Part shown: one piece after another, positions 1 through 8,403 of the stretch | Position numbering within the stretch: position 1 is the first letter of the stretch | Layout of the letters: each line of letters starts with the position of its first letter | From: a bacterium | Lineage (GTDB): Bacteria; Zhuqueibacterota; Zhuqueibacteria; Residuimicrobiales; Krinioviventaceae | Direction: 5' to 3' | Assembly (NCBI GenBank): GCA_029561455.1 | Contig: JAKQIY010000044.1 | Coordinates: forward strand, 1-64,000 | DNA: 64,000 bases | The notes under the pieces: model-generated | The model's database searches: none | What the model was told of the DNA's origin: nothing | The model's input: only the letters and a program-made list of their open reading frames with translations | Made by a program: the position numbers and the translations under genes

Positions 1-32
1 ATTAATATTTCTTCAGAAATTTTTGTAGACAT
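1..32 (-). CDS. 5' end of a leftward gene, cut by the window edge
   Basis: An ATG on the minus strand at 32 is preceded by a near-perfect Shine-Dalgarno (GGAGG, five bases upstream, positions 38-42). It opens a frame reading MSTKISEEIL before the window ends. Only ten codons are visible, so no function can be given. The strong ribosome binding site is the reason to call it. Confidence 0.5.
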   Translation of the reverse strand, partial: MSTKISEEIL

Positions 33-712
33 AGTATCCTCCAAATTAAATGTAATGCTGGAAGATACAAAATAATATATGTAATGTCAAGTGAATTATG
101 CAACATACATTATTTTTTTCTTAAAATGTCCAATGTCGAGGCCACGTCATTTATGACGTGGTAAATATAATTATATTGAACTGACTTTAGTCTAACAATA
201 ATTTAGGCTAAAGCCCTGTTTTTGCATTATTTACTCCACGACCTGAAGGTCGTGGCAATGCCGGAATTTGTTTATCCGGCTGATCGCGCCGGGGCTTGGC
301 TCCGATACGTTACTAATGGCAGGGCTGTGTCCTGGGTCGATCATTGGGTCATCACGGTACGTCTCGATACGTCCGGTCTCGTCAGGCTTGGCTGGATTAC
401 TCGACGACCGGGATTTGGCAGAGTCGAGCTATACTGGTGCGGGCAGTTTATTTTTCGGGGGCGCAGCCCCCGATGCTTGTCCGACCCGGGGCACAACCCA
501 GGGTCGATCATATGAAAGGGCGACCCAGCGGGTCGCCCTTACCGGAACCTCAATATAATAAAACAGATTATTAATATTTGTTAATCAGGCAATTGTTTTG
601 TAAATTTTACTTAAAGGTTTAAATTTAACCGACATGGCAAGCCGGTAACATTTTGGCAGGTTTAACATCAGGCGCTTTTTAGTATGAATCGCGGAATAAA
701 CATGTTACGGCC
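33..712. repeat. Hairpin-rich intergenic repeat zone
   Basis: No convincing gene. The stretch holds a series of short perfect inverted repeats. They are 142-150/153-161 (ccacgtcat arms), 183-192 (gact-tt-agtc), 206-215 (ggct-aa-agcc), 236-244/247-255 (ccacgacct arms), 456-462/466-472 (cgggggc arms) and 516-526/530-540 (aagggcgaccc arms). The part from about 260 to 560 is clearly more GC-rich than its flanks. An 18-base word at 283-300 recurs at 2885-2902. Overlapping frames here have no protein-like character. The pattern resembles REP-type or IS200/IS605-derived palindromic repeats, but no transposase is present. Confidence 0.5.
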
Positions 713-754
713 GTGCAAATGGAATCTTTTTTAAATAAACGGGAGAGAGGCAAA

Positions 755-2842
755 ATGCAAAACAAAAATCTGTATTTACTACTGTTCTTGTCATTTTTAA
801 TCAGCATTACCGGCTGTTCGAAACAAACTACTCCACAAAATACGACCGTCACTTCACCGTCCGGCAATATTCTGGTCGCTTTTCAACTCGATAAAAACGG
901 TGCGCCGGTATACCTTGTGAATTATAAGGACAAAGCCGTTATCGATACTTCCTCACTGGGATTCGAATTCAAAGACCAGGCGCCGATGGCCAATGGTTTC
1001 AAATTGATAGGAGCGGCTAACACGTCATTTGCAGAAACCTGGGAAATGCCCTGGGGCGAGCAACGGGTGGTCAACAATAATTATAATGAATTGATTGTGA
1101 GATTGCAGGAGATCAATGCTCCCAAACGAAAATTAAATATTTATTTCCGGGCGCATGATGACGGCATCGGTTTCCGCTACGAATTTCCGCAACAAAAAGG
1201 CGTCGACAGTTTGATCATCATGGATGAAAATACCCAATTTAAACTGACTGCCGATCATACTGTGTGGTGGTGCCCAGGGGACTGGGATAGTTATGAGCAT
1301 CCGTACTATACCACCCGGTTTTCCGCAATTGACGCCCAGAAAATGAACGGCAGCGCCCTGGTTAACACATCTTGCATACCTGAAAATGCCGTTAATACCC
1401 CTGTAACCATGCGTACCGACAACGGATTGTATCTCAGTTTCCATGAAGCTGACCTGCTGGATTATGCCGGAATTACCCTCAAAATAAATCCGGTGAGTTT
1501 ATCCATGACGAGCGCGCTGGTGGGTTCGGAACGATTGGGGTACAAGGTCAAGCGGGCGCTGCCTTTTAAAACACCCTGGCGTACCATACAAATTAGTGAA
1601 TCGGCTAAGGACTTGATTACCTCCAGGTTGATTCTCAATCTCAATGAACCCAACAAGATTGGCGACGTTAGCTGGGTCAAACCCCAAAAGTACGTGGGTG
1701 TGTGGTGGGAAATGCATATCGACAAAGCCACCTGGGATATGGCCAGCGGCAGACACGGCGCGACCACAGCTAATGCCAAAAGATATATCGATTTTGCAGC
1801 GGCGAACAATATTGGCGGTGTATTGGTCGAAGGCTGGAATACCGGCTGGGAGCACTGGGTCGGTTTTGAGGATCGGGAAGGTGTGTTTGATTTTGTAACG
1901 CCATATCCTGATTACGATCTGCCTGAAGTAGTGCGTTATGCCAAAGAAAAGGGTGTGGATATCATTATGCACCACGAGACCTCTTCTGCTCCGCGTACCT
2001 ATGAACAACAACTGGAAAAAGCCTATACTCTTATGCAAAGTCTGGGCATCCATGCCGTCAAGACAGGCTATGTCGGTAAAATCATCCCCAATGGCGAACA
2101 CCATCACAGCCAATGGATGGTGCGGCATTATCAAAAAGTTTACGAAACGGCAGCAAAATACCAGATTGCTGTAGACGTGCATGAACCTATAATGGATACC
2201 GGAACTCGCAGGACATATCCCAATGCCATATCCCGGGAAGGTTTGCGGGGTCAGGAGTATAACGCCTGGTCTGCCGATGGCGGTAACCTGCCCGAACACA
2301 TTTCCATTGTTGCCTTTACCAGAATGCTGGCCGGTCCGATTGATTTTACCCCCGGCGTTTTTGATATTGCTATTGCCAGCAAGCCCAATAACCAGGTAAA
2401 TACCACCCTGGCGCAGCAATTGGCGCTTTATGTGGTTATTTACAGTCCCATTCAAATGGCGTGTGATCTGCCGGAGAATTATGAGGGACAGCCCGCTTTC
2501 CAGTTCATCAGGGATGTTGGTGTGGACTGGGAGCAGACGGTAGTGTTGAATGGCGAGGTTGGTGATTTTGTAACTATAGCCAGGGAAGAAAGAGGCACCG
2601 GCAACTGGTTTATTGGCAGCGTTACGGATGAGAACAAACGGGATATTGAAGTCATTTTTAATTTCTTGCCGGCAGGTGTCAATTACCAGGCTAAAATATA
2701 CCAGGATGGCCCCAGGGCTCATTACCGTGATAATCCACGGGACATAAAAATTGAAGAAATGATAGTTACGAATGAAACGGTAAAAATATTTACCCTGGCC
2801 CCCGGCGGCGGGTTGGCGATCAGTTTAAAGACTGTAAAATAA
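755..2842 (+). CDS. GH97 family alpha-glucosidase-like lipoprotein (SusB-like)
   Basis: Predicted inverting alpha-glycosidase of family GH97, the SusB type, acting on alpha-glucans at the cell envelope. The start at 755 is chosen over an upstream in-frame ATG at 713 because GGGAGAGAGG lies just before it and because it begins a lipoprotein signal peptide ending SITGC. The 695-residue product has the family layout: an N-terminal beta-sandwich, then a TIM barrel from about residue 300. Three glutamates, E408 (MHHETS), E477 (VHEPIMD) and E501 (RGQEYNAW), are spaced 69 and 24 residues apart. As I recall it, this is the same as the catalytic E439, E508 and E532 of Bacteroides SusB, placing the protein in the inverting branch. 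The next gene is another secreted carbohydrate-type protein. No SusC/SusD pair is in view. Confidence 0.9.
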   Translation: MQNKNLYLLLFLSFLISITGCSKQTTPQNTTVTSPSGNILVAFQLDKNGAPVYLVNYKDKAVIDTSSLGFEFKDQAPMANGFKLIGAANTSFAETWEMPWGEQRVVNNNYNELIVRLQEINAPKRKLNIYFRAHDDGIGFRYEFPQQKGVDSLIIMDENTQFKLTADHTVWWCPGDWDSYEHPYYTTRFSAIDAQKMNGSALVNTSCIPENAVNTPVTMRTDNGLYLSFHEADLLDYAGITLKINPVSLSMTSALVGSERLGYKVKRALPFKTPWRTIQISESAKDLITSRLILNLNEPNKIGDVSWVKPQKYVGVWWEMHIDKATWDMASGRHGATTANAKRYIDFAAANNIGGVLVEGWNTGWEHWVGFEDREGVFDFVTPYPDYDLPEVVRYAKEKGVDIIMHHETSSAPRTYEQQLEKAYTLMQSLGIHAVKTGYVGKIIPNGEHHHSQWMVRHYQKVYETAAKYQIAVDVHEPIMDTGTRRTYPNAISREGLRGQEYNAWSADGGNLPEHISIVAFTRMLAGPIDFTPGVFDIAIASKPNNQVNTTLAQQLALYVVIYSPIQMACDLPENYEGQPAFQFIRDVGVDWEQTVVLNGEVGDFVTIAREERGTGNWFIGSVTDENKRDIEVIFNFLPAGVNYQAKIYQDGPRAHYRDNPRDIKIEEMIVTNETVKIFTLAPGGGLAISLKTVK

Positions 2843-3173
2843 GAGTTTGGTGTTAGAGAATAAGAGTCTATTACACAAATATTAATCGCGCCGGGGCTTG
2901 GCCCCTGGACGAGCAATAATTCTGCAAAGCGAAAAAGGCCGGACAATATGTGAGGTTTTAATGTGCGGACCGGGGATCATCCCCGGTCTGAGCTGCAGAA
3001 TGTAAAAGCCAGGTTGTTAGCGCTCGCTTGCCGGTTGCTCTGATTCAACAAGAGTTGGAGAGCAGTCCCTTTATGAACTGTAGGCCGCCGCAGACGGCAT
3101 CGAATAGTTTTATTGCTATTATAAAATATATAGCTGCCTGTTTCAATAATCACATTTTAATGCTGAGGGTCGT
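2843..3173. other. Intergenic region with repeat copy and palindrome
   Basis: No gene seen. Positions 2885-2902 repeat the 18-base word at 283-300. Positions 2968-2988 form an almost gapless palindrome (gaccggggat arms), but no T-run follows, so it is not a standard intrinsic terminator. A GAGGG ribosome binding site precedes the gene at 3174. Confidence 0.5.
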
Positions 3174-4838
3174 ATGAAAAAGTGTACCGGCATGTGTAAA
3201 TTGGTATTGGTTATACTGGTAATGATTTTTGCTACCACAACTTTAGCGCAAACACACTATTATGATAGAACCCGTGCAGGTTTTTTGGTTTTTCATCCCA
3301 TTAAAACTGATGCGCAGGGTAAAATTGTATCCTGGGTTGGCGCTGAACCAGGGCAGGCGTTTGATTTTGTTATTAACGCGGTCTGGAGTTTTTGGGATAC
3401 TATGCGTACCGATATGAACGGCCTGCCGTATTATATGAACCACCAGGTTTGGCGGCCCGGCATTAACGACCGGCGCGGCATCGGCGGGGATCAGTTGGCT
3501 ATGGCGTTGTCTGCCTGGCGGCTGCTTTACCAATATAGCGGCAATGAAAAGGTCAAGGAGAATATGAAATTCATTGCCGATTATTATTTATCCCATTCTC
3601 TTTCGCCCACGGATGCAGTCTGGCCGAATATTCCTTTTCCCTATAATTGCCTGATCTATTCCGGCCGCTATGACGGCGACATGGTCATTGGCCAGGGCTA
3701 CACCCAGCCGGATAAAGCCGGTGCCTTTGGCGATGAACAGGTGGATATGTTTAAAATGACCGGCAATCAGGGTTATATCAATGCCGCCATAAAAATTGCC
3801 AATACCCTGGCCAAACATACCGAGCTGGGAGATAATGACTTTTCCCCACTACCATTCAAAGTGAACGCCCTGACCGGAGAAGTTGGTGTATTAAAAAGAA
3901 ATTATGGCGATCATGATGTAACCGGTTTATCATCGTATACTACCAATTGGGTGGGAACCTTGCAGCTTTTTGAAAAACTGATCGATCTGAATCTGGGGGA
4001 GGTTGAGCAGTATGAACAGGCCCGTTCTATTATTCTGGACTGGATGCAAGAATTCCCTTTGCAAACCAATAAATGGGGACCGTTTTTTGAGGATATCCCC
4101 GGCTGGTCCGATACGCAGATCAACGCTGTTACCTTTGCCCGTTATATGATGGAGAACAAGATAATATTCCCGGACTGGGAAAAGCAGGTCGCCGGTATTT
4201 TCGCCTGGGTTTATGAAAAGCTGGGAAATAAGGACTGGGCCAAGTATGGCGTGGTTGTTGTTAATGAGCAGACTGCCTATCAAACCCCCGGCAACAGTCA
4301 TTCATCGCGGCAGGCGGCGGCGGAATTAATGTATGATGCCCTGAGCGGCAAGAATAACTATACTGAAAACGCTATCCGGCAGTTATTGTGGGCGACCTAT
4401 ATGGTCGATAATGACGGCAAGAATTGCTATCCCCGCGACGAGGTATGGCTGACCGATGGTTATGGCGACTATGTGCGGCATTTTTTACGGGCGATGGCGG
4501 TTAAACCTGAACTTGCACCCGCCAACGCCAACCATATTTTGCATTCAACCTCGGTCATCAGCCAGGCGGATTATGCGCCAAATTTCAACAAGACCCTGGC
4601 GCAGGATATTCACGGCGTCGATATTAGCAAGGCGCTGATTTTTTACCGGACGTTTGATAATGCGGGAACAGAGACCCTCAGGCTGACGGCAAAACCGGCC
4701 CAGGTGTTGTTAAATTACAAACCGGCGCCGGAATTGCCGGACCCGTCCGCGCAGGGATGGTCATGGCGGCCCCTGGGTAACGGCGGGGTGTTGACGGTCA
4801 TTCGCGCCGATGCGAATAATGTGATTGTTGCAAAATAA
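3174..4838 (+). CDS. Secreted alpha/alpha-toroid protein, putative glycosidase or lyase
   Basis: Begins with a clear signal peptide (about residues 1-26, cleavage after TTLAQ), so the product is exported. The rest of the 554 residues is rich in aromatic and helical segments of the kind seen in (alpha/alpha)6 barrel sugar enzymes. Examples are WSFWDTMRTD, GDQLAMALSAWRLLYQYSG, KENMKFIADYYLS, INAAIKIANTLAKHTE, and NSHSSRQAAAELMYDA near the end of the barrel. I cannot assign a numbered glycoside hydrolase or lyase family. It starts 331 bases after the GH97 gene in the same direction and probably works on the same class of substrate. An inactive binding protein is also possible. Confidence 0.55.
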   Translation: MKKCTGMCKLVLVILVMIFATTTLAQTHYYDRTRAGFLVFHPIKTDAQGKIVSWVGAEPGQAFDFVINAVWSFWDTMRTDMNGLPYYMNHQVWRPGINDRRGIGGDQLAMALSAWRLLYQYSGNEKVKENMKFIADYYLSHSLSPTDAVWPNIPFPYNCLIYSGRYDGDMVIGQGYTQPDKAGAFGDEQVDMFKMTGNQGYINAAIKIANTLAKHTELGDNDFSPLPFKVNALTGEVGVLKRNYGDHDVTGLSSYTTNWVGTLQLFEKLIDLNLGEVEQYEQARSIILDWMQEFPLQTNKWGPFFEDIPGWSDTQINAVTFARYMMENKIIFPDWEKQVAGIFAWVYEKLGNKDWAKYGVVVVNEQTAYQTPGNSHSSRQAAAELMYDALSGKNNYTENAIRQLLWATYMVDNDGKNCYPRDEVWLTDGYGDYVRHFLRAMAVKPELAPANANHILHSTSVISQADYAPNFNKTLAQDIHGVDISKALIFYRTFDNAGTETLRLTAKPAQVLLNYKPAPELPDPSAQGWSWRPLGNGGVLTVIRADANNVIVAK

Positions 4839-4953
4839 GCATATCCCGAAAATATCGGCGCCGGAGCAGGAATATTCCTTTTGCAGGCGGCAGTTACATG
4901 GAGACAATTAAAAAAGGTCAGGATTCAAGCCGGTAACTGCCGGAGAAAGCAGA

Positions 4954-5379
4954 GTGAGTATGAATAACCCTACAAAGATATTCGTTAACCTGCCGGTGCA
5001 GGATTTACTCAAGTCGGTACAGTTTTTCAGCGAGCTTGGTTTCACTTTTAATCCACAGTTTACCGATGAAAATGCCGCCTGTATGGTGGTAAATAATGAT
5101 ATTTACGCCATGCTGTTGACGGAAAAGTTTTTTCGGTCTTTTACCAATAAAGAGATACCGGATACGACCAGGAGTTCTGAAGTCATTCTGGCCTTGTCGG
5201 TTGAAAGCCGGGCAAAGGTCGATGATCTGGTCAATAAAGCGTTTGCCGCCGGAGCTGAAAAATATAATGAGCCGAGCGACAACGGCTGGATGTATGGTTG
5301 GAGTTTTCAGGATTTGGATCATCATTTGTGGGAAGTGTTTTCTATGGATATGAAGGCGGCTTCTCAAAAGCAAGAGTGA
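4954..5379 (+). CDS. VOC-fold (glyoxalase/bleomycin-resistance-like) protein
   Basis: A 141-residue single-domain protein of the vicinal oxygen chelate superfamily. It starts with the typical KIFVNLPVQDLLKSVQFFSELGF strand-helix unit and ends with the second half-motif DLDHHLWEVFSMD, where H and E would be metal ligands. VOC proteins include glyoxalases, dioxygenases and resistance proteins; the substrate here is unknown. GGAG at 4942-4945 is eight bases before the GTG at 4954, so I keep GTG as start; the ATG at 4960 is an alternative. It stands alone between the carbohydrate genes and a toxin-antitoxin pair. Confidence 0.75.
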   Translation: MSMNNPTKIFVNLPVQDLLKSVQFFSELGFTFNPQFTDENAACMVVNNDIYAMLLTEKFFRSFTNKEIPDTTRSSEVILALSVESRAKVDDLVNKAFAAGAEKYNEPSDNGWMYGWSFQDLDHHLWEVFSMDMKAASQKQE

Positions 5380-5505
5380 TGGATTATCCGGCAGCCGGTG
5401 TTACAGCATACCAATTTATTGAAAAATGTGGTGTGGTTGGTCCTGAAATTGAGAATAATCCGGTGTTATATCTTGGTCTTTTCCTGACAAGATTGGCATA
5501 GCCGG

Positions 5506-5937
5506 TTAATTAGAAGCCAGAGTTTGCAGCATTGCCATGTATTCATAAGCGTTCAGGATATGGATTTCGGCCTGGTCATAGTCTTTTTTATTACGAGTGA
5601 TAAAATATTCGAGTCCATTTTGTTTCGCGCAATGATACTGTACAGCATCTTCAAAATCAGGAAAAGATGAATTAAGCGCTAATTCGATTGTGCGGACGTC
5701 GACAGGAAGAATTTGCAGCAATGTTTTTAAATAATTGAGGTAGGTCCTTGTTTGTTCACCGGAAACCTGTTTTCTTAATAAATAATGAATGTTGACAAAA
5801 ACAATTACAGATGTAAATCCTTTAATTTTATTACTTTCGAGCAATGAGAAAAGCGCAGCGGCAGACTGGTAAAATGGTTCTCTGTTCGCCAGAACATCGA
5901 GAATGATGTCCGAATCAATGAATACATGGTGTTTCAC
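5506..5937 (-). CDS. PIN-domain ribonuclease toxin (VapC-like)
   Basis: A 143-residue PIN-domain protein. The first acidic cluster is in FIDSDIILDVL, with the hallmark 'NREPF' after it. The second is in FPDFEDAVQYHCA, followed by the closing strand FITRNKKDY. Toxins of this fold usually cut tRNA or rRNA and are held inactive by a small antitoxin. Its ATG overlaps the stop of the upstream gene (5934) by four bases, so the two are translationally coupled in the usual antitoxin-first order. It is convergent with the VOC gene. Confidence 0.85.
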   Translation of the reverse strand: MKHHVFIDSDIILDVLANREPFYQSAAALFSLLESNKIKGFTSVIVFVNIHYLLRKQVSGEQTRTYLNYLKTLLQILPVDVRTIELALNSSFPDFEDAVQYHCAKQNGLEYFITRNKKDYDQAEIHILNAYEYMAMLQTLASN

Positions 5938-6182
5938 TTGTATTTTTCCAAAAGTCTTGCAGCTTTTTCCCGTTTGAGATCAAAGTCAGGATCAAGTTTG
6001 ATGACGCCGGATAGTTTTTTTACTACAGGCGTTAGTTCGCTTTTTTTGTCAGCTTCCGTATCCGATAAAAATGCAAAGTATTTTTCTACCAGCGCAGATA
6101 AACTCGTTTTTTGTTTGGCAGCATATTCCTTTGCTTTATTGATATGTTCTTTATCGAGTTTTAAAGTCAATTTCGTATCCAT
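5934..6182 (-). CDS. Small antitoxin partner of the PIN toxin
   Basis: An 82-residue, charged, helical protein starting MDTKLTLKLDKEHINKAKEYA and containing KQKTSLSALVEKYFAFL, a ribbon-helix-helix-like arrangement seen in antitoxins of the DUF6364 type. The start at 6182 has GAGG a few bases upstream (tatagaggcaat). A longer frame reaches 6332 but lacks a ribosome binding site and would add AT-rich, non-protein-like sequence. The C-terminal half (DPDFDLKREKAARLLEKYK) is probably the toxin-binding tail. The gene probably autoregulates the pair. Confidence 0.75.
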   Translation of the reverse strand: MDTKLTLKLDKEHINKAKEYAAKQKTSLSALVEKYFAFLSDTEADKKSELTPVVKKLSGVIKLDPDFDLKREKAARLLEKYK

Positions 6183-6387
6183 ATTGCCTCTATAAAAAAT
6201 ACGTATTAATATAAAGTCCTGGTACGTAATACGCAACCACTTTTTTCGTATTTTAAAACCGATTGTACTTGCTGTTAAAATACTGTTTTTACCAAACAAA
6301 TAAAGTGAAAGGTCATAAATCTGTGTGATCACCGGCAGGTTTGCAAGTAAATCTACTTCGGTTATACAATCCTTAAATATAAAATTT

Positions 6388-6632
6388 CAGGGGAAAATTT
6401 TGTAATCAGGTAATTGATTTTAATCCTGATATTGTATATATTTCCACGGGTTATGACAAGGAACAGAATTCCCTGCACTTTGATAAGGTAAAAGTTTGGA
6501 TCCAGGTGGTTTTCAGTGGGTAATTTAACCGGTTGGCTGTTATCTTTAAAAGATTTCAGTATAGCTGTCGAGAATAATCATCCTTATTTTACCGATAGTA
6601 ATTTATTATCAAAAAAACCCGAATTGACCTAA
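6388..6632 (+). pseudogene. Possible degraded coding remnant with a frameshift
   Basis: Two short plus-strand frames in succession read like protein. The first, ending at 6521-6523, includes VIDFNPDIVYISTGYDKEQ and then HFDKVKVWIQVV. The second, one frame over and ending at 6630-6632, includes NLTGWLLSLKDFSIAVE and NHPYFTDSNLLSKKPELT. Together they look like the C-terminal part of one protein broken by an indel near 6500-6520. No start or ribosome binding site is present. I do not recognise a family, and chance frames in AT-rich DNA are a real alternative. The rest of 6333-6732 shows nothing else. Confidence 0.22.
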
Positions 6633-6732
6633 CTTTACAGTAAACATATTCTTTGAAGCTGATTTTTAATAATTATAATCTTATGTGAATTTGAGAACTA
6701 TCCCCTACAAACAATCTAGAGTCTCTTTTATA

Positions 6733-7794
6733 TTAGCTTAATAATTCTATGCGGGCAAAGATATAATCCAGCGTTTCTTCTTTGATGATGAGGCGGTAAA
6801 AATCGGTTTGGCCGAGCCGTTCGGGCTGGTGAACGTTATATTCATTATATTTCTGGTTTTTATTACCATTGAACCAGTAGACGAGAAAAATCTTGCCTTG
6901 TGAGATTTCAAGGGCAGTGATACCTCTTTTGCCAACGCCGCAGCCGGAGTTGAACAGGCAGGGAACCAGCATGTTGCTGTTGTACAAACTGCTGCGCAAG
7001 CCTAATTTGGGATTTTTATTATTAAAATAGAGCATTTCCTCTTTTAAAAGAGCGATTTTGTTTTTGATTTCTGCTTTACCCTGTATGCTGGCAGTTGTGT
7101 ATACACGGCATAATTTTTCTATTTCAAATTTTATAGTATCGACTTTGGATAGCGACTCAAAGAGCGGGCGATGAGTATGCCCGATTATGGAAATCAATTT
7201 AAATTTACTGGAAAAACGATAGGCGTTACTCTCGACCTGGAATTTTTTTTTGCTGTCATAAGCGGTTGAGTAGTTATTTATACCAAGAGGTTTAATAATA
7301 AAGCGAACGATATAACCAAATAAGGTATTATATTTTTCTAAAAAGTGGTGAGCCTGGTGACCATGATACAGGAAAAGGTTATACTGTTGATAATTGAGTT
7401 TGACTGCCTGGTGAATCTTTAGTGGGTAGCGTTTGTTTATAAAAACAAGGTTGTAATCATGGTTGCCAATTATTTTAATTAGTTTATTTGCAGCCTGAAA
7501 TTTTTTGAATAAAGAATATACTTTTTTCCAGCGGGTAATTATAGAATGCAAGGTGAATTTTTGCAAGTCTTCAATATCCCCATTCAGTACCAGGTTAAAT
7601 TCTTTTTTCCAGTAAAATGATTTGAGGATCTTTTTAAATAATTTGGCATTTTTAGCAAAATCATCTTTGCCGCCGCCGTCGCCCAAATGCAGATCACTGA
7701 AAATCACATAGCTATCCTCATTATGCAAAGGGATTTCCGGGGTTTTAGTGAACAGATCGTAAAGGTTTTTTTCAAATTTGCTTTTTTGTTCCAT
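6733..7794 (-). CDS. Calcineurin-like metallophosphoesterase
   Basis: A 353-residue metallophosphoesterase with all five metal-site motifs in order: SDLHLGDGG (D34, H36), NGDIEDL (D73), GNHDYN (N111, H112), HGHQAHH, and GHTHRP. The fold uses two metal ions to hydrolyse phosphoesters. The substrate cannot be told; the layout resembles UDP-diacylglucosamine hydrolases and similar soluble family members, but the protein is longer and has an insert between the HGH and GHTH motifs. No signal peptide. It is a single gene, transcribed away from the exopolysaccharide operon. Confidence 0.85.
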   Translation of the reverse strand: MEQKSKFEKNLYDLFTKTPEIPLHNEDSYVIFSDLHLGDGGGKDDFAKNAKLFKKILKSFYWKKEFNLVLNGDIEDLQKFTLHSIITRWKKVYSLFKKFQAANKLIKIIGNHDYNLVFINKRYPLKIHQAVKLNYQQYNLFLYHGHQAHHFLEKYNTLFGYIVRFIIKPLGINNYSTAYDSKKKFQVESNAYRFSSKFKLISIIGHTHRPLFESLSKVDTIKFEIEKLCRVYTTASIQGKAEIKNKIALLKEEMLYFNNKNPKLGLRSSLYNSNMLVPCLFNSGCGVGKRGITALEISQGKIFLVYWFNGNKNQKYNEYNVHQPERLGQTDFYRLIIKEETLDYIFARIELLS

Positions 7795-8403
7795 AAGCCA
7801 GGTCCTGGAATATTTTTTGTGAAAAAGTTTATAAATTCATTATAGCATGTAAAAAAAAACAATTAATTTATCCAATATTACTCATTCTTTCAACTGGATT
7901 TAATTGAAATATTTGACAACGTCTATCTATGGATTATTTTTTCTGATAATTGTAGTAAAGTGGGATATTAACTGGAGAAAATAATGTTTCTTTTTTCCAT
8001 TAGTAACAAATATTGTCACTTACGAAATTGTAATTAGTGTCTTTTATGTAATTAAAAAACCCGGAGAATACATGCTCCGGAGAACAACTTTTTGCATTGT
8101 TTGTAAGTAAAATAGATTTATGAGTTTAGATTTCCTGATTTGAGTATGATGATATGGAAAGTGGTATTGTTTTTGCATAAAAAGCTTTGCCTTTATATGG
8201 AACCGGTTCATATTGTGGTTGAAATTTGATAGCTGTAAAGTTACTGTATATTAAATGAATATGTAAGATAATATGTTTTTTGGTGGGGAATTTTACAAAG
8301 CAAGAAAAGAGTTATTATGATGAACATATTTTTCAGTACTATATACAAATTGTTGTATAATTTATATATAAATTTGGGTGTATATTAATATTAAAGGGTT
8401 GAA
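7795..8403. other. AT-rich divergent intergenic region
   Basis: About 600 bases between two divergently transcribed genes, very AT-rich, with no coding frame of note. It should hold the promoters of both the phosphoesterase and the exopolysaccharide operon. A TATAAT at 8356-8361 is a possible -10 for the latter but lacks a good -35. AAGGG sits just before the ATG at 8404. A minus-strand terminator-like hairpin is listed separately. Confidence 0.5.
8053..8080 (-). terminator. Terminator-like hairpin on the minus strand, without an obvious gene
   Basis: Read on the minus strand, a six-base stem (CCGGAG/CTCCGG, 8061-8066 with 8075-8080) is followed at once by six Ts. That is the form of an intrinsic terminator for leftward transcription. 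No leftward gene lies between here and 8404, so it would end either a short non-coding transcript or stray antisense transcription. Confidence 0.35.

Noticed and set aside
222-574. Overlapping plus-strand frames of 76-97 codons
   Set aside because: They run through the hairpin-repeat zone in all three frames; composition is not protein-like.
1499-2722. 407-codon open frame on the minus strand, antisense to the GH97 gene
   Set aside because: It has no ribosome binding site, and its translation lacks domain character; the GH97 frame on the other strand has clear catalytic motifs. It is a shadow frame.
5298-5501. 67-codon plus-strand frame
   Set aside because: Overlaps the VOC gene end in another frame; no ribosome binding site.
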